Both the position numbers and the translations under genes were made by a program. Below, piece by piece: positions 1 to 6,849 of a stretch of DNA of 13,375 bases. The stretch is from assembly GCA_036377075.1 (NCBI GenBank), contig DASUZB010000234.1, forward strand, positions 1 to 13,375. Direction: 5' to 3'. Under the pieces are notes generated by a model. The model was given only the letters and a program-made list of their open reading frames with translations, made no database searches and had not been told where the DNA came from. Within the stretch, counting starts at the first letter, position 1. Each line of letters starts with the position of its first letter. Source of the stretch: DASUZB01 sp036377075 (GTDB taxonomy: Bacteria; Actinomycetota; CALGFH01).

Positions 1-720
1 GAAGACCGGGCCGCCGCCCGGGCCGCCGTGGTCGAGCCGGCCGGGCGGCAGCCGGTAGGGCCAGCAGCCGGCCAGCAGGCCGGCGGCGACCGCCAGGAAG
101 CGGTGCAGGGTGCCGGCGTCGGCCCAGGGGTGCTCGAGGACGACGCCGGCGACCTCGCCGCGGCGCCAGCGCGGCGCGAGCAGCGCCTCGACCAGGCTGG
201 CGGGGCGGGGCGGGACGGGGTCGAGGACGCCGGCGCGCAGGGCGTGGACGCCGGCGGGCGCCCACGCGCCGGCGGGGTCGGGGAGGGCCGCGCCGCCGTC
301 GAGGCGGACGGTCAGCAGCCCGGGCCGGGCGGGCACCAGGCCGACCGCGACCTCGGCGCCACGCTCCAGCGGGGCGGCGACGCGGGCCAGGTCGTCGGGG
401 TGGACCAGGAGGTCGGCGCCGGTGACCAGGACGGTACCGCCGCCGAGCAGGCCGAGGTGGTAGGCGTTGGCCAGGCCGCCGCCGGTGCCGAGCAGCTCTG
501 GCTCGTGCAGGACGCGGAGGCCGGGCCTGCCGCCGAGGTGGTCGGCGAGCTGGCCGGCGCCGTGGTGGGCGTTGACCACCACCCGGCGCGCGCCGGCGCG
601 GTCGAGCGCCTCGCAGGCCAGGTCGACCAGCGGCCGGCCCGCGGGGGCGAGCAGCGGTTTGGGAACCTGCAGGGTGAGCGGCCGCAGCCGCGTGCCCGCC
701 CCCGCCGCCAGGCAGAAGCC
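1..720 (-). CDS. Sugar-phosphate nucleotidyltransferase (NTP_transferase family), partial, 3' end beyond left edge
   Basis: The minus-strand frame reads GFCLAAGAGTRLRPLT, the nucleotide-binding signature (G-x-G-T-R-L-R-P-L-T) of the RmlA/MurU/mannose-1-phosphate guanylyltransferase superfamily. It is followed by the lysine motif VPKPLL, then ELLGTGGGLANA, then the metal-binding segment VTGADLLVH. Such enzymes join a sugar 1-phosphate to an NTP to give an NDP-sugar and pyrophosphate in the cytoplasm. The substrate cannot be read from this fragment. About 240 residues are visible and the frame stays open to the left edge. The start is odd: between the in-frame stop at 1021-1023 and the signature there is no ATG, GTG, TTG or CTG. 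The first CTG (711-709) lies inside the first beta strand, and the first GTG (582) would remove the nucleotide loop. It follows the beta-propeller gene stop (734) by about 13 bases, so co-transcription is likely. The family is sure; the start and substrate are not. Confidence 0.8.
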
Positions 721-733
721 GACCGGCCCCGGG

Positions 734-1684
734 TCAGCGCCCGTCGACCCGGACCACGGTGTACGGGGTGGTCGGCGTCGGCGGCGTGCCGAAGCGCGCG
801 TTGACCACGTAGAGGTTGTCCCGGAACGACGCGATCGTGGTGGGCACGTCGAAGTCCGGGTCGCTGATGCGCTCGACCACGCGGCCGACGGCGAGGTCGT
901 GCCGCAGCCGGACCCTCGCGACCAGGTTGTCCTGGTTCTGCACCACGAACAGGGTGCGGCCGCGCAGCAGGATGCCGTCGCCGTTGGCGACCGTCTCGCC
1001 GCCGAGGTCGATGCGCCTGGTCACGCCCGAGCGCGGGTCGACGGTGAACAGCAGCCCGGTGTTGGTCTGCACGATCACCAGGACGCGCCCGCCGTGGGCG
1101 GCGTCGATGCCGTTGGCGTTGATCCCGTCCTGCAGCTGGAAGTCGCCGCTCAGCGGCAGCGCGGTCACCTGTCCCTGGGAGGGGAGCTCGCCGTGGCGCC
1201 CCAGCGGCACGCGGTACAGCACCGCGTTGAGGGAGTCGGTGAACCAGGCCGCGCCGCGGGTGACCACCACGTCGTTGACGAACGAGGTGCCGCCGGCGAG
1301 CTGGTAGCTGGCCAGCGGCCTGCCCGAGCGGGCGTCGTACACGAACGCCTGGCCGGTGGCGCCGCCGGCGACGAACAGGCGGCCACGCGCGTCGACCTCG
1401 AGCCCGATGGCGGCGCGGCCCTCGCGGCCGGTGACCAGCACGGCGCCTCGGCCGGTGCGGACGTCGCCGCTGAAGACGGCGCCGGTCGGGATCGAGCCGA
1501 CGTAGAAGGTGCCGTCGCGCGCGATCGCGATGCCCTCGGGCTGCCAGCCGTCGGGCAGTTGGATGGTGTCGGGCAGGTTGCGGTGCTGGTGGGCCGGCGC
1601 CGCCACCGCGGCGGTGGCGGCGAGGCCCAGCAGGGCCGTGATCATGAGCAGCAGGAGCAGGCGTCGGCAGGGTCGCAAGGGCAT
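734..1684 (-). CDS. Secreted SMP-30/NHL-like beta-propeller protein
   Basis: This is a 316-aa protein starting at ATG 1684 with a classical Sec signal peptide: MPLRPCRR, then a leucine-rich core to about residue 22, and an Ala-rich cleavage region near residues 26-30. The mature part begins with LPDTIQLPDGWQPEGIAI and carries repeated blade-like strands (GLEVDARGRLFVAGG, AAWFTDSLNAVLYRV, GLLFTVDPRSGVTRRIDLGG, DGILLRGRTLFVVQN). These are typical of six-bladed propellers related to SMP-30/gluconolactonase and NHL proteins. Actinobacterial relatives are common and, as I recall, sometimes mislabelled as superoxide dismutase; nothing here supports dismutase activity. It probably acts outside the membrane, binding or hydrolysing a small ligand. 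The reading frame stays open upstream to 2980, but the signal peptide fixes the start. AGGTG lies directly before the ATG as a weak ribosome site. The nucleotidyltransferase follows within a few bases. Confidence 0.85.
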   Translation of the reverse strand: MPLRPCRRLLLLLMITALLGLAATAAVAAPAHQHRNLPDTIQLPDGWQPEGIAIARDGTFYVGSIPTGAVFSGDVRTGRGAVLVTGREGRAAIGLEVDARGRLFVAGGATGQAFVYDARSGRPLASYQLAGGTSFVNDVVVTRGAAWFTDSLNAVLYRVPLGRHGELPSQGQVTALPLSGDFQLQDGINANGIDAAHGGRVLVIVQTNTGLLFTVDPRSGVTRRIDLGGETVANGDGILLRGRTLFVVQNQDNLVARVRLRHDLAVGRVVERISDPDFDVPTTIASFRDNLYVVNARFGTPPTPTTPYTVVRVDGR

Positions 1685-1717
1685 CACCTGACCATCTCGA
1701 CGGGACCGGGCTCCCCC

Positions 1718-1747
1718 AGTGTCCGCACGAGGCCGTTGATCGCGCAA
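1718..1747 (-). promoter_or_regulatory. Candidate promoter of the beta-propeller gene
   Basis: On the minus strand TTGCGC (1747-1742), an 18-base spacer and GACACT (1723-1718) resemble a sigma-70-type -35/-10 pair about 34 bases before the ATG at 1684. It lies in the 123-bp divergent gap shared with the dioxygenase gene. The -10 deviates from TANNNT at the first base, so this is a weak call. Confidence 0.3.
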
Positions 1748-1779
1748 CCGCCCCCTCCGCCGTCGCGGCGATCCTGGGT

Positions 1780-1785
1780 TACCGT
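1780..1785 (+). promoter_or_regulatory. Candidate -10 box of the dioxygenase gene
   Basis: TACCGT fits the TANNNT -10 pattern of actinobacterial housekeeping promoters and lies 22 bases before the ATG at 1808. No convincing -35 box is seen. A small inverted repeat, CGCCG-TCG-CGGCG (1758-1770), sits just upstream and could be an operator or chance in GC-rich DNA. Confidence 0.3.
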
Positions 1786-1807
1786 GGTGAGGGACGAGGA
1801 GGACGTG

Positions 1808-2440
1808 ATGGAGCCACTGACGCGCCGGCGGCTGCTGCAGCTCGGCATGGCCGTGCCGGTGCCGCTGGTGCTCGCCGCCTGCGAGGCCCGTGGCAGCGGG
1901 GACGCGGCCGGCGCCGGGGCGGCGGGCGCGCCCGCCGGAGGACCGCTCCCCCCCACCCCGGCCTGCGACGACGGCGACGACCCGACGCCGCCGGAGACCG
2001 AGGGGCCGTTCTTCACGCCGAACTCGCCGCGGCGCGCCTCGCTGGTGGAGCCGGGGCTGGACGGGACCAGGCTGACCCTCACCGGCGTGGTGGTCGGCAC
2101 CGCCTGCCACCCGGTGAAGGGGGCGCTGCTCGACTTCTGGCAGGCCGACTCCCACGGCGAGTACGACAACCAGGGCTACCGCCTGCGCGGCCACCAGTTC
2201 ACCGACGCCAAGGGCCGCTTCCGCCTGGAGACGATCGTGCCCGGCCTCTACACCGGACGCACGCGCCACATCCACGTGAAGGTCCAGGCGCCGCACGAGC
2301 CGGTCCTGACCACCCAGCTCTACTTTCCCGGGGAGCCGGCCAACGAGCGCGACGGGCTGTTCCGCCCCGACCTCCAGGTCGAGCAGCGCGGCAACGGCGG
2401 CGCCAGGCAGGCGCGGTTCGCCTTCGTCCTCGACCTCTGA
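1808..2440 (+). CDS. Intradiol ring-cleavage dioxygenase-like protein, Tat/lipoprotein-type export
   Basis: This is a 210-aa protein starting at ATG 1808, with GAGGAGG at 1796-1802 as a strong ribosome site. That spacing favours this start over GTG 1805. The N-terminus has a Tat-like motif (TRRRLLQLG, residues 5-13), a hydrophobic stretch and a lipobox ending LAAC at Cys25, followed by a Gly/Ala/Pro linker (about 29-52). The catalytic domain starts near ETEGPFF (63-69). All four non-haem Fe(III) ligands expected of intradiol dioxygenases are present: Tyr119 (GEYDN), Tyr148 (GLYTGR), His154 and His156 (RHIHVKV). Catechol and protocatechuate dioxygenases use this Tyr2His2 site to cleave between the two hydroxyls of a catechol. 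This exported, short form lacks the N-terminal helical dimer domain of catechol 1,2-dioxygenases and may use an unusual extracellular substrate. It is divergent from the secreted propeller gene. Confidence 0.9.
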   Translation: MEPLTRRRLLQLGMAVPVPLVLAACEARGSGDAAGAGAAGAPAGGPLPPTPACDDGDDPTPPETEGPFFTPNSPRRASLVEPGLDGTRLTLTGVVVGTACHPVKGALLDFWQADSHGEYDNQGYRLRGHQFTDAKGRFRLETIVPGLYTGRTRHIHVKVQAPHEPVLTTQLYFPGEPANERDGLFRPDLQVEQRGNGGARQARFAFVLDL

Positions 2441-2457
2441 GGCGCTGGCGGCGGCGG

Positions 2458-2844
2458 TCAGCCCGGGCCGGACGCCGGCCTGGGGTCGAACCAGTCGTCC
2501 GGCACCGCGTAGCGGGGGCCGTCGGGGCCCTGGCGCACGACGACGTCCGGCGGCAGGGCGGCGAGGCCGAGCAGGCCGAGGACGCCGCTGTGGGCCGCCT
2601 CGGTCAGGGTGACCGTGCCGGCCGCGCCGCCGGCGGTGTAGTCGCTGCCTTCCCGCAGGCCGACCGCCTCGACCAGCTGCGCGGCATGGTCGGGGCCGAC
2701 GGTGCGGTGCAGCTCGGCGAAGTCGCCGGCCGGGAGCTCCAGCCACTGCGGCCTGCTGGAGAAGGCGTCCTCGTAGCCCTCGCTGAGCAGGCGCAGCAGC
2801 ACGGTGATGCGGACCGCGGTGGGGACGCGCTGGGTGGAGTCCAT
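2458..2844 (-). CDS. Hypothetical protein, 128 aa
   Basis: An open frame starting at ATG 2844 with AAGGA six bases upstream, encoding 128 residues with no signal peptide, membrane segment or cysteine motif that I can see. The N-terminal half looks helical (RITVLLRLLSEGYEDAF, residues 12-28). The end is rich in Pro/Gly/Asp with the stretch YAVPDDWFDP. I do not recognise the family and assign no function. It converges with the dioxygenase gene (17 bases between the two stops), so it is not co-transcribed with it. It could belong to the minus-strand transcript that starts in the gap upstream. Codon use matches its neighbours and the ribosome site is good, so I regard it as a real gene. Confidence 0.65.
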   Translation of the reverse strand: MDSTQRVPTAVRITVLLRLLSEGYEDAFSSRPQWLELPAGDFAELHRTVGPDHAAQLVEAVGLREGSDYTAGGAAGTVTLTEAAHSGVLGLLGLAALPPDVVVRQGPDGPRYAVPDDWFDPRPASGPG

Positions 2845-2895
2845 GGTGGTCCTTGGCGGGTGGGGTGCCGCGGCGTGACGGCCTGGGCGGGCGGC

Positions 2896-2901
2896 AGCTT
2901 A
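2896..2901 (-). promoter_or_regulatory. Candidate -10 box of the 128-aa hypothetical gene
   Basis: TAAGCT on the minus strand matches TANNNT and lies about 52 bases upstream of the ATG at 2844, in the 194-bp gap (2845-3038) behind the XRE regulator gene. No clear -35 box is seen. Nothing else in that gap looks coding. Confidence 0.3.
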
Positions 2902-3023
2902 CACGCCAGCCCCCACGGAGTGGCCGAAGCTGGCCCGCCCCGCCGCGACGCCGCTCGTAGTACCCGCGCATGCGTCCCATCCGTCGCGGCGGGGAGGAGG
3001 GTAACGGTGCCGGCTACGGCCCG

Positions 3024-3040
3024 GAGGCCGCCGAGGCCTC
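3024..3040 (-). terminator. Possible hairpin at the end of the XRE regulator gene
   Basis: GAGGCC (3024-3029) and GGCCTC (3035-3040) form a perfect 6-bp stem with a 5-base loop, overlapping the stop codon at 3039-3041. There is no U-tract, and short GC stems arise easily in DNA of this composition, so this is only a candidate. Confidence 0.25.
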
Positions 3041-4430
3041 ACGGCGCGCGCCGTTCGCCGGATCGCAGGTGGGCGAGCCGTTCCCGCAGCTCGCGCACTG
3101 CCGGCGCGGTCGACTGCGCCGGCTCGAGGCCGCCGAGGAACTCCCGGACCCTGGCGGTCATGGGGCGGATGCGCAGCTCGCCGGGGAGGTCGAGGACGCC
3201 GGCGACGAGGGCGCAGGCCCGGTCGAGCTCGCCCTTCTGCGCCTGGGCCACGGCCAGGTCGATGTTGACGATGGCGGTGTCCATGTAGGCGCGGGTCGGC
3301 CGGTAGAGGGCGAGCGCCTCGGTCGAGGCGGCCATGGCCCGGTCGGACGCTCCCAGCCGGACGTAGCTGGTCCCCTCGTAGTACAGGTGCTTGGCGGGTG
3401 GGAAGCCGAACGCCCCCGGCCGCAGCTCCTCGGCCGGGGCGGTGCCCATCGCCCGCGTCGCCTGCCGCAGCGCGCCGGACGCGGCGACCTCGTTCCCCAG
3501 CCTGGCGTGCGCCTTGGCCTCCAGCGCGGCGAGCTTCGCCACCACCGCGCTGCTGCTGCCGGCGGCGAGGCCCAGCCCGCGGCGGGTCAGGCCGAGCACG
3601 CCCCACGGGTCGTCGCTGTAGGTCGGGATGATGCAGTTGCTCGCCAGCACCCAGGCCGCGAGGACGTCGTCCTCGGCCTCCCGCGCCGCCTCCATCGCCG
3701 CCCGGAACGCCCAGCGCGCCTGCGGGGTGTCGCCGAGGTTGAACAGCGTCAGCCCCGCGATCGCCCCGAGCCGGGCGGCGGTGCGGCACAGCCGCCGCCG
3801 CTGGCCGATGGGTTGCCGCTCCGCCAGGCAACGGCGGACCACGTCGAAGCTCTGCCGCACCGGGCCGATGAGCTGGGCGGGCGCGACCTGCGGGTAGTCC
3901 GCGGCGTAGCCGGCGGTCTTCGCCTCGAGGTCGGCGAGGGTCCGCTCGCCGACGTTGGAGTGCCGCAGCGAGGTGCTGAACTCCATCAGGGCGGCGCCAA
4001 GGCCGAGGGTGAACGTACGGCGCTCCACGGAGGCACCTCCTGGTCCGGTTCCGGGTTCGCCGGCCGCCGCGGCCGGCTCGAACGACGCCAGCACGTGCGC
4101 GACCAGCTCGACGGCCGCCTCGGGCAGCTGGAGCAGCACCACCGGCCGGGAGTCGGCGGCCAGGCGGGCCACCGCGGCGTTGTGGCCGTCCTCCAGGCCG
4201 AGGTCGGCCAGCTCGCAGCCGAGCGCCGCCGCCAGGTAGCCGCGGAACAGCTCGCTGGGACGCCGGTGGCCGCACTCCCACTTCTCGACGTGCTTGCTGG
4301 TGCAGGTCCCGGCGAGCCCGTCGGCGGTCATGCACCGGTTGACCTGGTGGGCCAGCCGGGCGCGGCTCCAGCCGAGCGCCTCCCGACGGGCCCGCAACTG
4401 GCGGTTGGGCTGCCACCGCGCGGTTGCCAT
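3039..4430 (-). CDS. XRE-family helix-turn-helix regulator with C-terminal TPR-like repeats
   Basis: This is a 463-aa protein starting at ATG 4430, with AGGAGG five bases upstream. Residues about 9-75 form a Cro/C1-type DNA-binding domain: RQLRARREALGWSRARLAHQV, then SKHVEKWECGHRRPS, then FRGYLAAALGCELADLGL. The loop between the helices (residues 31-44) is longer than in phage repressors, as is usual for actinobacterial members. Residues about 165-450 are alpha-helical repeats with TPR-like spacing (for example ARWAFRAAMEAAREAEDD, AALEAKAHARLGNEVAAS and MDTAIVNIDLAVAQAQKGELDRA), which probably sense a protein or peptide partner. Such proteins are common in Streptomyces-like genomes as single-gene regulators whose targets usually cannot be deduced. 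A palindrome near the predicted transcription start suggests autoregulation. rnpB lies upstream in the same orientation, with a probable terminator between them. Confidence 0.88.
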   Translation of the reverse strand: MATARWQPNRQLRARREALGWSRARLAHQVNRCMTADGLAGTCTSKHVEKWECGHRRPSELFRGYLAAALGCELADLGLEDGHNAAVARLAADSRPVVLLQLPEAAVELVAHVLASFEPAAAAGEPGTGPGGASVERRTFTLGLGAALMEFSTSLRHSNVGERTLADLEAKTAGYAADYPQVAPAQLIGPVRQSFDVVRRCLAERQPIGQRRRLCRTAARLGAIAGLTLFNLGDTPQARWAFRAAMEAAREAEDDVLAAWVLASNCIIPTYSDDPWGVLGLTRRGLGLAAGSSSAVVAKLAALEAKAHARLGNEVAASGALRQATRAMGTAPAEELRPGAFGFPPAKHLYYEGTSYVRLGASDRAMAASTEALALYRPTRAYMDTAIVNIDLAVAQAQKGELDRACALVAGVLDLPGELRIRPMTARVREFLGGLEPAQSTAPAVRELRERLAHLRSGERRAP

Positions 4431-4460
4431 CGTGGCCTCCTGGGACCGCCGTGTCGGCGA

Positions 4461-4479
4461 CGGTCCTGACCGAAGCCTA
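4461..4479 (-). promoter_or_regulatory. Candidate -10 box and overlapping palindrome before the XRE regulator
   Basis: On the minus strand TAGGCT (4479-4474) fits the actinobacterial -10 pattern and would start a leader of about 36 bases before the ATG at 4430. Immediately downstream, at the predicted start point, lies CGGTC-CT-GACCG (4461-4472), a palindrome with 5-bp arms and a 2-base centre. A repressor bound there would block initiation, so it is a candidate autoregulatory operator. Confidence 0.4.
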
Positions 4480-4513
4480 CCCGAATGCCGCGCTCAGCGC
4501 GAAGCATCCCAGA

Positions 4514-4523
4514 AGACGCGTCT
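4514..4523. repeat. Perfect 10-bp palindrome next to the rnpB hairpin
   Basis: AGACGCGTCT is a perfect palindrome directly abutting the base of the hairpin at 4524-4562. It lies downstream of rnpB and about 35 bases upstream of the -10 box proposed for the XRE gene, so it could be part of the terminator, an upstream operator, or chance. Confidence 0.4.
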
Positions 4524-4560
4524 CCCCCAGATGTCCCCCACTTCCTGGGGGATATCTGGG

Positions 4561-4562
<2 letters not shown>
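4524..4562 (-). terminator. 17-bp hairpin at the 3' end of rnpB, probable terminator
   Basis: The arms 4524-4540 and 4546-4562 are complementary over all 17 positions with a single G-U pair, around a 5-base loop (GGAAG on the minus strand). The stem starts within 1-2 bases of the predicted 3' end of the RNase P RNA, where a terminator or processing signal is expected. No U-tract follows, which is common for GC-rich actinobacterial terminators. It would also insulate the XRE gene from rnpB transcription. Confidence 0.6.
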
Positions 4563-4964
<402 letters not shown>

Positions 4965-4968
4965 CGCC

Positions 4969-4996
4969 AGTATGCCAGCTCGCCGACGCGTGCCGA
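4969..4996 (-). promoter_or_regulatory. Candidate rnpB promoter
   Basis: On the minus strand CATACT (4974-4969) is a good -10 box, five to six bases before the predicted 5' end of rnpB. TCGGCA (4996-4991) with a 16-base spacer could act as a weak -35. The wider -10 context GGCATACTGG recurs in inverted orientation before fxsA. Confidence 0.5.
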
Positions 4997-5030
4997 CGAC
5001 CGCGCCCCGGCCCCTACCCCGGCCGGGTGC

Positions 5031-5040
5031 GGCATACTGG
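5031..5040 (+). promoter_or_regulatory. Candidate -10 region of fxsA
   Basis: GGCATACTGG contains the -10-like hexamer CATACT (5033-5038), placed about 39 bases before the fxsA ATG. The same ten bases occur on the other strand at 4967-4976 as the rnpB -10 region. No -35 match is seen at the right distance, so recognition may rest on the extended -10 sequence. Confidence 0.4.
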
Positions 5041-5076
5041 GACCGAGGGGTCGGGCAGTCGCTGTCGAGGTCGAGC

Positions 5077-5595
5077 ATGTTTCCTGTTCTTGCGCTTGCG
5101 TTCCTGGTAGTGCCCATCGCCGAGCTGGCCGTGCTGATCGCCGTCGGCTCGCACATCGGCTACCTGAACACCTTCGTGCTGATGGTGGCGCTGAGCCTGA
5201 CGGGTGCGTGGCTGGCCCGCCGCGAGGGGCTGGGGGCCTGGCGGCGCCTGCAGGCGGCCCTGGTCGAGGGGCGCATGCCGACCGTCGAGGCGGCCGACGG
5301 GGCGTTGATCCTGCTGGCCGGTGCGCTGCTGCTGACCCCAGGGTTCCTCAGCGACGTGCTCGGGGTGCTGCTGCTGCTGCCGCCGGTGCGGGCGGTCGTG
5401 CGCCGCTGGCTGCCGGCGCTGCTGGCCCGTCGGGTGTTCGGCGGTGGCCGGCGCCGCTACCGGGTCCGGGTGGTCGACGGCCGCTCCAGGCCTGGCGGCG
5501 CCGACGGCGGCCCGCCGTCCCAGCCACGGACGACCGTGGCCTGGGGCGCTCCCGAGGTGGAGCAGCCGCCGCGGACCCCGCCCAGCGCGAACTGA
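5077..5595 (+). CDS. fxsA: FxsA family cytoplasmic membrane protein
   Basis: This is a 172-aa protein starting at ATG 5077, with GAGGT about eight bases upstream. The open frame extends back to 4972, but the hydrophobic FxsA N-terminus begins here. Residues 1-24 and about 29-46 form membrane segments, and about 75-104 form a third hydrophobic region. The family hallmarks GAWLARREG (43-51) and LLTPGFLSDVLGVLLLLPP (85-103) are clear. FxsA is named for the E. coli protein that, when overproduced, relieves exclusion of phage T7 by the F plasmid; its ordinary role is unknown. The basic and Pro/Gly-rich tail (about 105-172) is probably cytoplasmic and disordered. It diverges from rnpB and converges on the RNase H gene with 11 bases between stops. 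Confidence 0.93.
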   Translation: MFPVLALAFLVVPIAELAVLIAVGSHIGYLNTFVLMVALSLTGAWLARREGLGAWRRLQAALVEGRMPTVEAADGALILLAGALLLTPGFLSDVLGVLLLLPPVRAVVRRWLPALLARRVFGGGRRRYRVRVVDGRSRPGGADGGPPSQPRTTVAWGAPEVEQPPRTPPSAN

Positions 5596-5606
5596 GGGGC
5601 GCCGCA

Positions 5607-6086
5607 CTACAGGAGGGTTGGCGGTCCCTCCACCTTGGGCCCGTCGACCTTGCCCTGGGCGTCCATGGCCCGGTTCGCCAGGGCGTCGGCGGCCCGGTTG
5701 CGGCCGCGCGGGACGTGCTCGAAGACGACCCGGTCGAAGCCGCGCGCCAGGCGCATCGCCTCGCTCCAGAGGGGCTGCAGGCCGGCGTTCTTGACCTTCC
5801 AGGCGCCGCGGAGCTGCTGCACCAGCAGCAGCGAGTCGGCGCGCAGGCGCACGCGCCTGGCGCCGAGCGCGCGGGCGCGCTTCAGGCCGGCGATCACCGC
5901 GCGGTACTCGGCGACGTTGTTGGTGGCCCAGCCGATCCCCTCGGCGACCTCGGCGAGGCGGGTGCCGTCGGGCCTGGTCACCACCGCGCCGATGCCGGCG
6001 GGGCCGGGGTTGCCGCGGGCGCCGCCGTCGGTCCAGACCAGCAGCTCGTCGTTGGGCTCTCGAGCGCCCGGTCCGGCGGCGCTCAC
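5607..6086 (-). CDS. Ribonuclease HI-family protein
   Basis: This is a 159-aa protein of RNase H fold. The four catalytic acidic residues are visible: Asp20 (WTDGGARGNPGPAGIG), Glu60 (NNVAEYRAVI), Asp84 (RADSLLLVQQL) and Asp134 (NRAADALANRAMD). Such enzymes cleave the RNA strand of RNA-DNA hybrids using two metal ions. It lacks the basic handle helix of E. coli RnhA, as in the shorter actinobacterial forms. The GTG start (6086-6084) overlaps the stop of the upstream zinc-ribbon gene as GTGA, implying translational coupling. In mycobacteria, as I recall, the corresponding RNase H domain is fused to a phosphatase-like domain and sits beside the same zinc-ribbon gene; here the phosphatase domain is absent. 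Confidence 0.92.
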   Translation of the reverse strand: MSAAGPGAREPNDELLVWTDGGARGNPGPAGIGAVVTRPDGTRLAEVAEGIGWATNNVAEYRAVIAGLKRARALGARRVRLRADSLLLVQQLRGAWKVKNAGLQPLWSEAMRLARGFDRVVFEHVPRGRNRAADALANRAMDAQGKVDGPKVEGPPTLL

Positions 6087-6811
6087 CCGATCACCAGGAT
6101 GCGGCGGCAGTTCTCGCAGCGCTTGACCTCGTCGGCGGGGAGCTTGCGCAGGTTGGCCAGCTCCACGCCGGCGAGGGACATCCGGCAGCCCTGGCAGGTG
6201 TTGCCGACCAGCGCCGCCGCCCCGACCCCGTCGTGGCGCTTGCGGAGCTGCTCGTAGAGGGCGCGCAGGCCCTCCTCGATGCCGGCCTCGACCGCCTTCC
6301 TGCCCGCCTGCTCCACCTCGAGCTCGCGGTCGATCTCGACCAGGGCGGCGTCGCGCGCCTGGGCCACCTCGTCGTGCTCGGCGGTGACCGCCGCGCGGCG
6401 GGCGGCCAGCTCCTGCAGCTCCCGCTCCAGGTTCTCCCGCAGCTCCATGCGCTCCAGCAGGTCGTCCTCGAGGCTCGCCTGGCGCCGCTTGAGCGCGCCC
6501 ACCTCTTCCTGGATCGAGGTCAGCTCCTTCGGGCTGGTGACCCTCCCCGACATCGCCCGCGCCTCCTCGCTGGACGCCTTGCGGGTCACCATGTCGACCT
6601 CGCCCTCGAGGCGGCCCTGCTCGCGCTTGACGGTGGCCAGCGAGCCCTCGCGCTCGGCGCTGAGCTGGCCGATCGCCGCCAGGGCCGTGTCCAGCTCGGC
6701 GAGTTTAGCGATTTCGGGCAGGTTGGCGCGCCGGTGGTTGAGGCGGTCGATCGCCGAGTCGTGAGCTTGCAGCTCCAGCAGGGTGTGCTGCTGGTCAAGG
6801 GAAGCGCGCAA
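6083..6811 (-). CDS. Coiled-coil protein with C-terminal C4 zinc ribbon
   Basis: This is a 242-aa protein starting at TTG 6811, with GAGGA five bases upstream. Residues about 10-190 are almost entirely heptad-like charged helix, with a possible break near VTSPKELTSIQEE (91-103). The C-terminus carries a C4 zinc-binding site: Cys206-x2-Cys209 (CQGC) and Cys232-x2-Cys235 (CENC), between which lies the family segment MSLAGVELANLRKLPADEV. This is the widespread zf-RING_7-type family (Rv2229c-like in M. tuberculosis), whose molecular role is not established. It is often linked to RNase H and Nif3-like genes. Only the RNase H partner is seen here; no Nif3-like gene is adjacent. Confidence 0.9.
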   Translation of the reverse strand: MRASLDQQHTLLELQAHDSAIDRLNHRRANLPEIAKLAELDTALAAIGQLSAEREGSLATVKREQGRLEGEVDMVTRKASSEEARAMSGRVTSPKELTSIQEEVGALKRRQASLEDDLLERMELRENLERELQELAARRAAVTAEHDEVAQARDAALVEIDRELEVEQAGRKAVEAGIEEGLRALYEQLRKRHDGVGAAALVGNTCQGCRMSLAGVELANLRKLPADEVKRCENCRRILVIG

Positions 6812-6849
6812 GGGGTCCTCGCAGGTTCGTCTCGTGAAGATCGGCCCCT

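Noticed and set aside
28..1800. Long plus-strand open frames over the left end
   Set aside because: They are antisense to the nucleotidyltransferase and propeller genes, which carry recognisable motifs; the plus-strand translations are Ala/Gly/Arg-rich without domains.
1685..2980. Upstream extension of the beta-propeller reading frame on the minus strand (open to 2980)
   Set aside because: The extension is Arg/Gly/Pro-rich, antisense to the dioxygenase and overlaps the 128-aa gene; the signal peptide at ATG 1684 marks the real start.
2970..4469. 499-codon plus-strand frame opposite the XRE regulator
   Set aside because: The opposite strand encodes a clear HTH-TPR protein with a strong ribosome site; this frame has no motif.
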